From Acetobacteraceae bacterium (lineage in GTDB: Bacteria > Pseudomonadota > Alphaproteobacteria > Acetobacterales > Acetobacteraceae), in NCBI GenBank assembly GCA_022842185.1, contig JALHQB010000007.1:1-64000 (forward strand): 64,000 nucleotides of DNA, given 5' to 3'. Positions within the stretch are counted from its first letter, which is position 1. Each line of letters starts with the position of its first letter. The notes under the pieces were generated by a model, which made no database searches, was not told the origin of the DNA, and saw only the letters and a program-made list of their open reading frames with translations. Shown here piece after piece: positions 18,083 to 26,661 of this stretch. Both the position numbers and the translations under genes were made by a program.

Positions 18083-18562
18083 TCACGAATCCTTGGGCAC
18101 GGCGGTGGGCAGGCGGTTATACCCGTTCAGGAGTGCCGCCGCCTCCTCGGACGAGGCGGCGGAGCGCAAGGCGCGCAGCGCCTGCGGGTCCCTGAGGCCG
18201 CGGCAGGTGTCGGACAGGGCGGGTAAAAACCCTTCGGCCGTGGCTTCGGGCCAGAGCACGAGGATGACGAGATCGACCGGCTCCTCGTCGCGCGCCTCAT
18301 AGTCGATGGGCCGGGCCAGCCGCACGAAAAGCTGCAGCGGCGGCTGGTCGCCGGGGAGGCGGGCATGCGGCAAGGCAATGCCGCGGCCAAGGCCGGTGGA
18401 ACCGAGCGCCTCGCGATCCTTCAAGGCGGTCAGGATTTCGGCTTCCGGCCGGTCCATGCGCCTGGCGGCTTCGGCGGCGAGCGTCTCCAGAAGGTTGCGC
18501 TTGCTGCCTGCGCCCAGGTCGAGGATCACGTCGTCGGCAGAGAAGTTCTGAGCTGTCGCCAT
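18083..18562 (-). CDS. PTS IIA-Ntr (PtsN-like) regulatory protein
   Basis: 159 residues of the mannitol/fructose-type IIA fold. The GRGIALPHARLP motif carries His66, the predicted phosphorylation site, and EEPVDLVILVLWPEATAEGF matches PtsN. It lies 30 bases upstream of mnhA on the same strand, so it is the first gene of the Mrp operon. PtsN proteins regulate K+ transport and kinases through their phosphorylation state; a role in controlling this antiporter is inference from position. The usual rpoN/hpf neighbours of canonical ptsN are absent, so it may be a second paralogue. Confidence 0.85.
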   Translation of the reverse strand: MATAQNFSADDVILDLGAGSKRNLLETLAAEAARRMDRPEAEILTALKDREALGSTGLGRGIALPHARLPGDQPPLQLFVRLARPIDYEARDEEPVDLVILVLWPEATAEGFLPALSDTCRGLRDPQALRALRSAASSEEAAALLNGYNRLPTAVPKDS

Positions 18563-18873
18563 ACTATTGCTCCCGTTATTCTGGGCACCCTGGCACTTTG
18601 GCGCGGCGCTCCGTCGGTCCACGGGTCCAGGCATGCGGCTTTTCAGCGCGCATCGCCGGGCATGGCCAATCCAGACGGACGGCGGCCCGGTTCCGTGTTT
18701 CGATGCGTATTGCGCTACCAGCTACATTCCCGCTCTGCAATCCTGACACGGCCTGCTGCGCGCGCCCGGGCAAGTTGACCAGACCTGCCGCAGGCCCATA
18801 CGCTTCGGCCAATGCCGAGCGACGCCGCCACCCAGCGAGCGGACAGGCCGGCGAAGGGAAGGAAACCAAGACG
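18563..18873. promoter_or_regulatory. Divergent intergenic region, candidate + strand promoter
   Basis: A 311-base gap separates the divergent ptsN-like and ABC binding-protein genes, so promoters for both should lie here. On the + strand TTGACC (18775-18780), an 18-base spacer and TACGCT (18799-18804) are a weak sigma-70-type candidate. No gene or strong palindrome was seen. Confidence 0.35.
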
Positions 18874-20223
18874 ATGACGATGAGGCTGAGCCGTCGTGCC
18901 GCCCTGGCCACCGGGCTCTCCGCAACCACGCTCGCGGCGCCCGCCTTCGCCCAGACGCGCGAACGCGTCGCGCGGGTCTGGGGCGAACCTGGCCCCTATA
19001 TCGGCGTCTTCACCAACGGCCTGAACGAATGGGCCCAGCGCAACGCGCCCGGCCTGCGGTTTGAAGCCGAGCAGATCGCCTGGGACTCCGTCTATACGAA
19101 GCTTGCAACCGACCTCGCGGCGCGGCGGCCGCCCGCGCTGATCAGCGTGGAATCGCCCATCGCCTACCAACTCGCGGCCGAGGGCCTGCTGGAGCCGATG
19201 CAGGACGTGAACACCGCCATCCGCGCGCGAGAGCGCCTGGTGGACGGCTTCACCATCGACGATTTCGGCACCTGGAAGGGCACGCAATACGCCGTGCCGC
19301 TGCATCACCAGGGCTGCCTGTTCATCATGCAGGATGACGCACGCCAGGAAGCCGGCCTGTCCGACCCGACCAACTGGACCTGGAACGACCTGCTGAACAG
19401 TGCGAAGGCCATCCAGGCCAAGCGCCAGGGCAGCGCGGGCTTCACCATGGCGCTCGGGCGCAATATCTGCGGCGATTACCATATCCAGCAGCTGATCTGG
19501 CAGGCCGGCGGCATGACCTGGGACCCCGCCCGCAGCTTCGAGACCACCTTCAACAGCCCCGCCACCATCGAGACCTATGAATTCATCAAGGAGCTGTACG
19601 CGACCATGCCGCGTTCGGCGGTCGAATTCAGCTTCCTGCAGGTGGTGGACCAGCATGTGACGGGCCGCACCGGCAGCAGCTTCTACTGGGGGCGCACCAT
19701 GGGCCGCGCCTTCGACGAGGCGAAGCCGATCTACGAGAAGATGGAATACTACCTGAACCCGGCCCATCCGCGCACCGGAGCGCGCTGGTCCTGGACCGAC
19801 ATCAACGGCTTCATCATGCCGCGCCAGAACAACCCCTTCATCCGCGAGACGAAGGAGGCGATGGCCCATGTGATGAACAGCACCGACTGGATGGTGCGCT
19901 ACGCCAACAGCCTGTTCCCCAATGTCGGCCCGGTGTTCAAGGACCAGGCGACTGCGCCTGACCTGCTGAACAACCCGATGTACCAGCAGAAGAAGCGCAG
20001 CGTGGACGTGATCTTCACCGGCTTCGTCCCATATGCCTGCAATTCCGGGCATGAGCTGAAGAAGGGCATCAACCCGCTGGCCGGCATCGGCCATGGCCGC
20101 AACGTGTGGTCGCAGGTCGCGCAGCGCATCCTGGTCAACAACGAGAACCCGCGCGCCGCCGTCGAATGGGGTCACCGGCAGTTCGAGGACATCCGCCGCG
20201 AGAACCGGCGCCTGCTCGGATGA
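18874..20223 (+). CDS. ABC transporter substrate-binding protein, sugar type
   Basis: 449 residues. The N-terminus has a twin-arginine-like LSRRAALATGL followed by a hydrophobic stretch and AFAQ cleavage site, so export to the periplasm is expected. The mature protein has the family 1 solute-binding look (NGLNEWAQRNAPGLRFEAEQ; GTQYAVPLHHQGCLFIMQDD). The start at 18874 follows an AAGGGAAGGAAA ribosome site; a second ATG lies two codons on. It is the first gene of a four-gene importer operon. The substrate is probably a sugar, polyol or glycerol-3-phosphate-like compound, judged from the permease and UgpC-like ATPase partners. Confidence 0.85.
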   Translation: MTMRLSRRAALATGLSATTLAAPAFAQTRERVARVWGEPGPYIGVFTNGLNEWAQRNAPGLRFEAEQIAWDSVYTKLATDLAARRPPALISVESPIAYQLAAEGLLEPMQDVNTAIRARERLVDGFTIDDFGTWKGTQYAVPLHHQGCLFIMQDDARQEAGLSDPTNWTWNDLLNSAKAIQAKRQGSAGFTMALGRNICGDYHIQQLIWQAGGMTWDPARSFETTFNSPATIETYEFIKELYATMPRSAVEFSFLQVVDQHVTGRTGSSFYWGRTMGRAFDEAKPIYEKMEYYLNPAHPRTGARWSWTDINGFIMPRQNNPFIRETKEAMAHVMNSTDWMVRYANSLFPNVGPVFKDQATAPDLLNNPMYQQKKRSVDVIFTGFVPYACNSGHELKKGINPLAGIGHGRNVWSQVAQRILVNNENPRAAVEWGHRQFEDIRRENRRLLG

Positions 20224-21113
20224 AGTTCCGGCTGTCCGACCGCCAGGTGGGGGTGCTGTTCATGCTCCCCCTCATCATTGCCGTTGCTGTCTTCCTGGTC
20301 TGGCCGATCGCCGAGGCCGTTCGGATGTCCTTCGTCCGATACAATCCGCTGCGGCCGGACGACCAGCCCTTCGTGGGCTTGGACAACTATCTGTTTGTGC
20401 TGGAAGACCCGCTGTTCTGGGAAAGCTTCTGGCAGGCCATCGTCTGGACCGGCTGGTCCACGGTGATGCAGGCGTTGATCGGTGTCGGGCTGGCGATGCT
20501 GCTGCACCAGCCACTGAAGGGGATGAACGCCTTCCGCGGCCTGCTGCTGTTTCCCTATATCGTGCCGACTGTCGTGATCGCGCTGAACTGGCGCTGGCTG
20601 TTCAATTCCGAGATCGGCATCGTCAATCACCTGCTGATGTCGGTGGGCGTCATCGATGAACGCATCGCATGGCTGTCCACGCCGACCATGGCGATGACCA
20701 GCGCCATCCTGCTGAACGTGTGGAAATACACGCCCTTCGTCGTGATTGTGGTGCTGGCGCGCCTTCAGACCATCCCGACGGAACTGTACGACGCGGCGAA
20801 GGTGGATGGCGCCGGCGCCTTCCGCCGCTTCCGCGACATCACCCTGCCGCAACTGGCCGAAGTGCTGGCGGTGGTGATCGTCTTCCGCACCATCTGGACC
20901 TTCAACAAATTCGAGGAAATCTACCTGCTGACGCGCGGCGGGCCGGGCACCTCGACCTACAACCTCGCGCTGTATGCCTTCGACCAGTCCATCGCGAACC
21001 TGCGGATGGGGGTCGGCGCGGCAGCAGGCGTCATCATGCTGCTGCTGCTGCTTGTGGGGTCGATGGTCTATATTCGCGTGTCCGGCTTCGGGCGAGAGGA
21101 CAAGGCCGTATGA
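20220..21113 (+). CDS. ABC transporter permease, sugar type (UgpA/MalF-like)
   Basis: 297 residues with six membrane segments. The cytoplasmic EAA loop ELYDAAKVDGAGAFRRFRDI contacts the ATPase, and the FNKFEEIYLLTRGGPGTSTY region is typical of MalF/UgpA-like permeases. The start overlaps the binding-protein stop (ATGA), and its stop overlaps the second permease. Confidence 0.92.
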   Translation: MKFRLSDRQVGVLFMLPLIIAVAVFLVWPIAEAVRMSFVRYNPLRPDDQPFVGLDNYLFVLEDPLFWESFWQAIVWTGWSTVMQALIGVGLAMLLHQPLKGMNAFRGLLLFPYIVPTVVIALNWRWLFNSEIGIVNHLLMSVGVIDERIAWLSTPTMAMTSAILLNVWKYTPFVVIVVLARLQTIPTELYDAAKVDGAGAFRRFRDITLPQLAEVLAVVIVFRTIWTFNKFEEIYLLTRGGPGTSTYNLALYAFDQSIANLRMGVGAAAGVIMLLLLLVGSMVYIRVSGFGREDKAV

Positions 21114-21976
21114 AGCCCTGGGTCGCTGCCATCCTCTATGCCGTGCTCAGCGCCATCACCTTCGTGGTGTGCTTCCCGCTGCTGTGGGCGATCTCGACCA
21201 GCCTCAAGCCCAAGGACGAGATCTTCCGCTGGCCGCCGACGCTGTGGCCGGAGAACATCACCTTCGAGGCGTACCATGAATTGCTGTTCGGCAGTTCGGT
21301 CGCCAGCGCGCCAGGGGCGGGTGTCGCACCCTCGGCCTACTTCCTCACCTGGTTCGGCAATTCCATCATCGTCTCGGTGGGATCGACGATCATCTCGATC
21401 ACGGTGGCCACGCTTGCCGCGTATTCCCTGACGCGTTTCCGATTCTGGGGGCAGCGCGCGGTGCCCTATATCGCGATCCTGGGCTACATGGTGCCCAGCG
21501 TGATCTTCGTCTTCCCGATGTTCCTGACGATGGTGTCGCTGGACCTGACGGACACGCTGTTCTCGCTGATCCTGGGCTATGTCTGCATCACGCTGCCCTT
21601 CTGCCTGTGGCTGATGTGGGCCTTCTTCCGCGGCGTGCCGATTGAGATCGAGGAAGCCGCGCTGGTCGATGGCGCATCGCGCCTGCAGGTGTTCCGACAG
21701 ATCGTGCTGCCGGTGGCGCTGCCGGGCATCATTGCGGCGTCGATCTTTTCGCTGATCGTGTCCTGGAACGACTACCTGTTCGGCCGCGTCTTCATGAACA
21801 CCATGGAGAACCTGCCGCTGACCGTGGGCGTGATGCACTTCTTCGACGGCACCCACGTCGATTGGGCCCTGATGATGGCGTCATCGGTCTTGATGACGCT
21901 GCCCATGGCCATTTTGTTCGGTTTCATGCAGCGCCATCTGGTGGCTGGCTTTGGCGCGGGGGCGGTGAAGGGATGA
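21110..21976 (+). CDS. ABC transporter permease, sugar type (UgpE/MalG-like)
   Basis: 288 residues with six membrane segments. The EAA loop reads EIEEAALVDGASRLQVFRQI, followed by PVALPGIIAASIFSLIVSWN, typical of MalG-type permeases. The ATG at 21110 overlaps the previous stop by 4 bases, and the next gene's ATG overlaps this stop. Confidence 0.92.
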   Translation: MKPWVAAILYAVLSAITFVVCFPLLWAISTSLKPKDEIFRWPPTLWPENITFEAYHELLFGSSVASAPGAGVAPSAYFLTWFGNSIIVSVGSTIISITVATLAAYSLTRFRFWGQRAVPYIAILGYMVPSVIFVFPMFLTMVSLDLTDTLFSLILGYVCITLPFCLWLMWAFFRGVPIEIEEAALVDGASRLQVFRQIVLPVALPGIIAASIFSLIVSWNDYLFGRVFMNTMENLPLTVGVMHFFDGTHVDWALMMASSVLMTLPMAILFGFMQRHLVAGFGAGAVKG

Positions 21977-23037
21977 CGGACGTCGTTGTTCAGGGGCTGT
22001 CCAAGTCCTTCGGATCGAACCAGGTCCTCAAGGCGATGGATTTGCGGGTGCCGTCGCGGCAATTCGTGACGCTGCTCGGCCCGTCCGGTTGCGGCAAGAC
22101 CACGCTGCTGCGGATGATTGCTGGGCTGGAGAAGGCGACGGCGGGCGAAATCCGCTTCGGTGATCGGCGGGTCGATACGCTGCCGCCGGGCGAGCGCAAC
22201 ATCGCCATGGTGTTCCAGTCCTACGCGCTGTACCCGACCATGGATGTGGCGCGGAACATCGGCTACGGGCTGGAAGTCCGCGGTACGCCCAAGGCCGAGA
22301 AGCAGGAGAAGGTCGGCGCCGTCGCCAAGGTGCTGGAAATCCTGCACCTGCTGACGCGCAAACCCAAACAACTCTCGGGCGGGCAGCGGCAACGTGTCGC
22401 GCTCGGACGCGCCATGGTGCGGCGGCCGGACATCTTCCTGATGGATGAACCGCTGTCGAACCTGGATGCGAAACTGCGCGCGACGATGCGCGGGGAATTG
22501 CGGCGCTTCCACCTCGATCTCGGCACCACCACCATTTACGTCACGCACGACCAGCTTGAAGCCATGACGATGTCGGATCTGGTGGTGGTGATGAATGAAG
22601 GCGTGGTGCAGCAGATCGGCACGCCCGAGGAAGTCTATGGCAAGCCCGCGAACCTGTTCGTCGCGGGTTTCATCGGCACGCCGCCGATGAACCTGATCCC
22701 GGCGCAGTTTCGCGACGGCGTGCTGACGGTGGCCGGGACGCCCCTGCCCATCGCGCTACCCCCGGGCGCGCCGGCCGACCTTGTGCTGGGCGTCCGGCCG
22801 CAGGATGTGACCATCGTGGAGCCGGGCAGTCCGGGCTCGATCCCCGGCAAGGTCTGGATCGTGGAACTGATCGGCAGCGAAAGGCTGATCGAGGTGGAAT
22901 TGGCGCCGAAGCTGCGCGTCACCGCCGAGGTGCGTGCGACGCATCGCGCGGCGATCGACGATGCCGTCGCGATCCGCCCGGACCCCGCGCATCTGCATGT
23001 CTTTGACCCCGCCACCGGACAGGCGATCAACGCATAG
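21973..23037 (+). CDS. ABC transporter ATP-binding protein, UgpC/MalK type
   Basis: 354 residues. The nucleotide-binding domain has Walker A GPSGCGKTT, signature LSGGQRQRVALGRA, Walker B IFLMDEPLSNLD and the switch His in YVTHDQLEA. The C-terminal third is the TOBE/MalK regulatory domain (VLGVRPQDVTIVEPG). It energises the sugar importer. It is the last gene of the operon and a long perfect palindrome follows its stop. Confidence 0.93.
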   Translation: MTDVVVQGLSKSFGSNQVLKAMDLRVPSRQFVTLLGPSGCGKTTLLRMIAGLEKATAGEIRFGDRRVDTLPPGERNIAMVFQSYALYPTMDVARNIGYGLEVRGTPKAEKQEKVGAVAKVLEILHLLTRKPKQLSGGQRQRVALGRAMVRRPDIFLMDEPLSNLDAKLRATMRGELRRFHLDLGTTTIYVTHDQLEAMTMSDLVVVMNEGVVQQIGTPEEVYGKPANLFVAGFIGTPPMNLIPAQFRDGVLTVAGTPLPIALPPGAPADLVLGVRPQDVTIVEPGSPGSIPGKVWIVELIGSERLIEVELAPKLRVTAEVRATHRAAIDDAVAIRPDPAHLHVFDPATGQAINA

Positions 23038-23043
23038 CGCATC

Positions 23044-23083
23044 GCCGATAGCGCCTGACTGGGCCCAGTCAGGCGCTATCGGC
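23044..23083. terminator. Perfect 40-bp palindrome between convergent genes
   Basis: From GCCGATAGCGCC to GGCGCTATCGGC the sequence is its own reverse complement, with the core CTGACTGGGCCCAGTCAG. It sits 6 bases after the ATPase stop and 2 bases before the TRAP permease stop, so a bidirectional terminator is likely. There is no T-run on either side, and the perfect dyad could also bind a protein. Confidence 0.7.
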
Positions 23084-23084
23084 T

Positions 23085-24365
23085 CTACCGCGCCGCCGGC
23101 TGGAACATCAGCGCGAAGCTGGGCACGTAGGTGGTGAGGAAGAGCACCACGAGCATCCACAGGATCTGTGGCCAGATCGCCCGGCTGATGCGCGTGAGTG
23201 ACAATCCGCTGATCGCCATGCCGATGAACAGGCAATAGCCGATCGGCGGAGCCGCCATGCCGATCGACACATTGGTCACGATGATCGCGCCGAAATGGAT
23301 CGGGTCCACGCCGAAGCGGGTGGCGATGGCAATCAGCATCGGCCCGAGGATCACCATGATGGCAATTTCGTCCATCACCGCGGCCAGCAGGAAGAAGGCG
23401 ATGTTTAGCGCGGCGAGCGCCATCCACTTCTCGCTGATGTTCGTTGCCATCCAGGTCGCGAAGCGCGTCGCGATCTGTTCCTGCGCCACCAGGATGCCGA
23501 AGCCGGCCGATACCGCGATGATGGCGCAGACAATCGCGCTGGTGCGCATCGCGCGGAAAAAGATGCCCGGAAGGTCCGGCAGCGAGAGTTGTTTCTCGAT
23601 GAACAATCCGACCAGCAACGCATAGACGCAGGACACCGCCGCCGCCTCGGTTGGCGTGAAGATGCCGCCATAGATTCCACCGAGGACAACCAGCGGGGAG
23701 GCCAGCGCCCAGCGGCCCCGCGCGAAGGCTGTTGCGGCTTCCTTCATGCTGGCGCGCGGCAGGCGCGGCACGTCATGGCGCCAGGCATGGCCCCAGCAAA
23801 TCACCAGCAGGCCGAGCGCAAGAACGATGCCCGGCACAATACCCGACAGGAACAGCCGGCCGATCGATTGTTCGGCCACGATCCCCCAGATGACAAAGGC
23901 GATGGAGGGCGGGATCAGCGGCCCCAGTACGCCGGCACTGACCGCGATGGAGGCCGCGAAGGCGCGGTCGTAGCCAGCCGTCACCATGGCCGGGATCATG
24001 ATCGCGCCGATCGCCGCCGTGGTCGCCGGCGCGGACCCCGAAATGGCAGAGAACACCAGCGCCGCGAGCACCGTGACCATCGCCAAGCCGCCGCGCAGAT
24101 GCCGCACCAGTGTCGAGGCGAAATCCACCAATCGCTGCGACAAGCCGCCGGCCGACATCAACTCCCCCGCCAGCATGAACAGCGGAATGGCGAGCAGGCT
24201 GAATTGCTGCGACCCGCTGACCATGGACTGCGCGAGGAATGCCGGTTCGATGTCCGCCGCGATCAGCGCGCCGGCGATGACGAGGGGAATGGTGATGGCG
24301 AACGGCACGCCAAGGATCACCAGCAGGGCGAAGCCCGCGGTGAGGAACCAGGTGATCTCGGTCAC
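23085..24365 (-). CDS. TRAP transporter large permease (DctM family)
   Basis: 426 residues, about 12 membrane segments. The DctM pattern is visible in FAITIPLVIAGALIAADI, SAISGSAPATTAAIGAIMIP and GVLGPLIPPSIAFVIWGI. It is the ion-coupled translocation subunit of a tripartite ATP-independent transporter. The GTG start overlaps the stop of the small permease (GTGA). Confidence 0.95.
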   Translation of the reverse strand: MTEITWFLTAGFALLVILGVPFAITIPLVIAGALIAADIEPAFLAQSMVSGSQQFSLLAIPLFMLAGELMSAGGLSQRLVDFASTLVRHLRGGLAMVTVLAALVFSAISGSAPATTAAIGAIMIPAMVTAGYDRAFAASIAVSAGVLGPLIPPSIAFVIWGIVAEQSIGRLFLSGIVPGIVLALGLLVICWGHAWRHDVPRLPRASMKEAATAFARGRWALASPLVVLGGIYGGIFTPTEAAAVSCVYALLVGLFIEKQLSLPDLPGIFFRAMRTSAIVCAIIAVSAGFGILVAQEQIATRFATWMATNISEKWMALAALNIAFFLLAAVMDEIAIMVILGPMLIAIATRFGVDPIHFGAIIVTNVSIGMAAPPIGYCLFIGMAISGLSLTRISRAIWPQILWMLVVLFLTTYVPSFALMFQPAAR

Positions 24366-24859
24366 GCCATGCTGCCTTCGTCGTCTGGCACCGCGCCGCC
24401 CGGGCGCAGCATGCGTTCCAAGCCGAACAGCGCCATCAGCACGCCGCAGGCGATGGCGAGCGCATTGAGGATTTCCGTCGGATAGCCGATCGCCGCCGAG
24501 ACGGAGCCGGAGGTGATGTCGAGGAAGCGCCAGGCCGACCAGACGAGGAACAGGCCGAGCAGCATCGTCACGGCATCGACCAGCCGTTCATAGCCAATGC
24601 GTCCGCGTCCAGGCAGCAGGTCGGGCAGCAACGTGAGCCGGACATGAAATCCGTCATGCACGCCCAGGGCGAGGCCGCCCAGGACGCTCCAGGAGAACAG
24701 CAGCACCGCCGCCTCCTCGCTCCAGGAGGATGCGGCGCCCAGCACATAGCGCGTGATCACCTGATAGACGATGCAACCGAGCATGCCCGCCGCGGCAACG
24801 GCGACGGACCAGCGCGTCGCCGTCGCCACGCCGCGGACGAACAGGCCCAGTGCCCTCAT
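24362..24859 (-). CDS. TRAP transporter small permease (DctQ family)
   Basis: 165 residues with four membrane helices and the DctQ-typical YVLGAASSWSEEAAVLLFSW segment (conserved W-x-E-E). It pairs with the large permease. Start and stop overlap the neighbouring TRAP genes by 4 bases each. Confidence 0.92.
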   Translation of the reverse strand: MRALGLFVRGVATATRWSVAVAAAGMLGCIVYQVITRYVLGAASSWSEEAAVLLFSWSVLGGLALGVHDGFHVRLTLLPDLLPGRGRIGYERLVDAVTMLLGLFLVWSAWRFLDITSGSVSAAIGYPTEILNALAIACGVLMALFGLERMLRPGGAVPDDEGSMA

Positions 24860-25851
24860 TGCACGGCGGCCAGCGCGTCCCGCACGATGTCGGCGCCGAT
24901 CTGGCCGCGGAAGGCCTCATACATCGGCAGCACGCCGCGCCGGAACGCCGCCTTATCCGGCACCTCGTTGATCTGCATGTTGTTGCGGCGCAGGCTTTCC
25001 AGCAGGCCGGCATTGGCCGCGCCATTGGCGGCGCGCTGGGCGCGGGTGGCCTCCGCGGCGGCCTCGGTGACCTGGCCCTTCAGGTCGGCGGGCAGCCGGT
25101 CGAAGGTGCGCTTGGCCATCAGCAGGCCGATCATCGAATAGATGTGGCCGGTCAGCGACAGGTACTTCGTCACCTCATAGTACTTGTTCTGGTCGATGAC
25201 CCCGAGCGGGATTTCCAGCCCGTCGATCGCGCCCTGCTGGACGGCGGTGAAGGTCTCGCCCCAGGCCATCGGCACGGCATTACCGCCCAGGCTGCGGAAC
25301 ATCTCGATGTAGATGGGGCTTTGCAGCACGCGGAACTTGATGCCGCGCAGATCCTCCGGCTTCACGATCGGCCGGACATTGTTGATCATCTGGCGGAAGC
25401 CGCCTTCCATATAGCCCAGCGGGATCACGCCCCGCGCTTCCAGCCGCGTCTTCAGCGACTGCCCCACCGGGCCGTCCAGCACGCGATGCGCCTGTTCCTC
25501 GCTGGAGAAGAGGAACGGCATGTCGTTGACCTGGAAGGCCGGTTCGACCTGCGCGATCACCGCGTTGGTGATGACGCCCATATCGACCGTGCCCAGGCGC
25601 ATCCCATCCAGCATCGGGCGTTCGTCACCCAGGGCGCGGTTGGGGAACAGCTGCACATCCACGCGTTCGCCGACGCGCCGTTCCAGTCCCTGCTTGAACA
25701 GCCGCGCACCGGCGGCATAGGGGTCCTGCGCGCCATCGCCGCTGGTCCAGCCAATGCGCAGCACGGTGCGCGCCTGCGCCTGCAGGATGGACGGGGCGGT
25801 CGCCAGGGCGAAAGCCGCGGCCCCCAGGCTGCGGCGGTTGAGCTTCGTCAT
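24856..25851 (-). CDS. TRAP transporter solute-binding protein (DctP family)
   Basis: 331 residues. The N-terminal signal (residues 1-25, KLNRRSLGAAAFALATAPSI then LQAQA) directs it to the periplasm. The mature part shows the DctP fold, with LRGIKFRVLQSPIYIEMFRS carrying the Arg that usually binds a substrate carboxylate, and GAIDGLEIPLGVI. The substrate is likely an organic acid. It is the first TRAP gene of the operon order P-Q-M; a racemase-like gene lies upstream on the same strand. Confidence 0.94.
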   Translation of the reverse strand: MTKLNRRSLGAAAFALATAPSILQAQARTVLRIGWTSGDGAQDPYAAGARLFKQGLERRVGERVDVQLFPNRALGDERPMLDGMRLGTVDMGVITNAVIAQVEPAFQVNDMPFLFSSEEQAHRVLDGPVGQSLKTRLEARGVIPLGYMEGGFRQMINNVRPIVKPEDLRGIKFRVLQSPIYIEMFRSLGGNAVPMAWGETFTAVQQGAIDGLEIPLGVIDQNKYYEVTKYLSLTGHIYSMIGLLMAKRTFDRLPADLKGQVTEAAAEATRAQRAANGAANAGLLESLRRNNMQINEVPDKAAFRRGVLPMYEAFRGQIGADIVRDALAAVQ

Positions 25852-25932
25852 CGGGCGTTTCCTTCGAGGTCCGGTTGGTCCGGTCGGGTCGCACCAATGA
25901 TAAGGCCGTGCTCCGGCGGGGCAAGCCGGGGT

Positions 25933-26661
25933 TCAGCCACGGTCCATGAGGCGCCCGAACCCCGCTGCCGCACCAGCTATGCCGCAGCGGCGCAGCATGT
26001 GCCAGGCCATCACCTGGTTGCTGGTGATGACCGGCATGCCGAGCTCGGCTTCGAGCGGCGTGATCAACCCGGCGGAGCGGATCGCGGTGCAGGAGACGAA
26101 GCAGACATCCGCCCCTGGCGCCGCCATGGCCGCCCCCCGCGCCTGCGCGGCGATCCGCTCCGGCGCAACCTCCGCCATCTCGGCATTGGTGTTCAGCCCC
26201 ATCATCGCGCCACCGGTGACGGTGATGCCATGCCCGGCAAGGAAGGCGATTTCCCTGTCATGCACCGCGGCGATGTAGGGCGTGACCAGCAGCACGCGCC
26301 GTGCGCCGAGCACAGCCAGTGCCGCGAGGATGGCATCGGCGGTCGCGGTGCCCGGCAAGCCGGTCGCGTCCTGGATCCGCCGCACGATGCCGCCGGCCAT
26401 CGCCGGGGCGAAGGTGGATACGGCCGTGCAATGGAATCCGATCAGCTGCGGCCGCGCATCGGCCAGCAGGCGGGCGGCGGCTTCCAGGGACCCGATCATG
26501 TGCAGCAGCTCGGCTTCCGAACTGCCGCGCAATTCAAGGCGGGTGACCAGCGCGGCCACGCCGGCGGGCAGCATGGCGTGGATCTCGGCCTCGCAGACCT
26601 GGTTGCCGGATGGCACAATCAGCCCGATCCGGGCGCGGTCCCCATAGTCGATGGCGGTCAC
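25933..26661 (-). CDS. Asp/Glu racemase-superfamily protein (maleate isomerase/arylmalonate decarboxylase-like)
   Basis: 242 residues. Two Cys-containing motifs typical of this superfamily are present: GFHCTAVST in the N-half and CFVSCTAIRS in the C-half, with the N-terminal IGLIVPSGN that positions substrate carboxylates. Members isomerise maleate, racemise Asp, or decarboxylate arylmalonates; the exact reaction cannot be assigned. The GTG start overlaps the stop of the upstream binding-protein gene, and TRAP genes follow 81 bases on. A common catabolic unit for a dicarboxylate is plausible. Confidence 0.82.
   Translation of the reverse strand: MTAIDYGDRARIGLIVPSGNQVCEAEIHAMLPAGVAALVTRLELRGSSEAELLHMIGSLEAAARLLADARPQLIGFHCTAVSTFAPAMAGGIVRRIQDATGLPGTATADAILAALAVLGARRVLLVTPYIAAVHDREIAFLAGHGITVTGGAMMGLNTNAEMAEVAPERIAAQARGAAMAAPGADVCFVSCTAIRSAGLITPLEAELGMPVITSNQVMAWHMLRRCGIAGAAAGFGRLMDRG

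Noticed and set aside
16466..18226. A 586-codon open frame on the + strand, opposite mnhA and ptsN
   Set aside because: Gln/Arg/His-rich low-complexity translation typical of antisense to GC-rich membrane protein genes.
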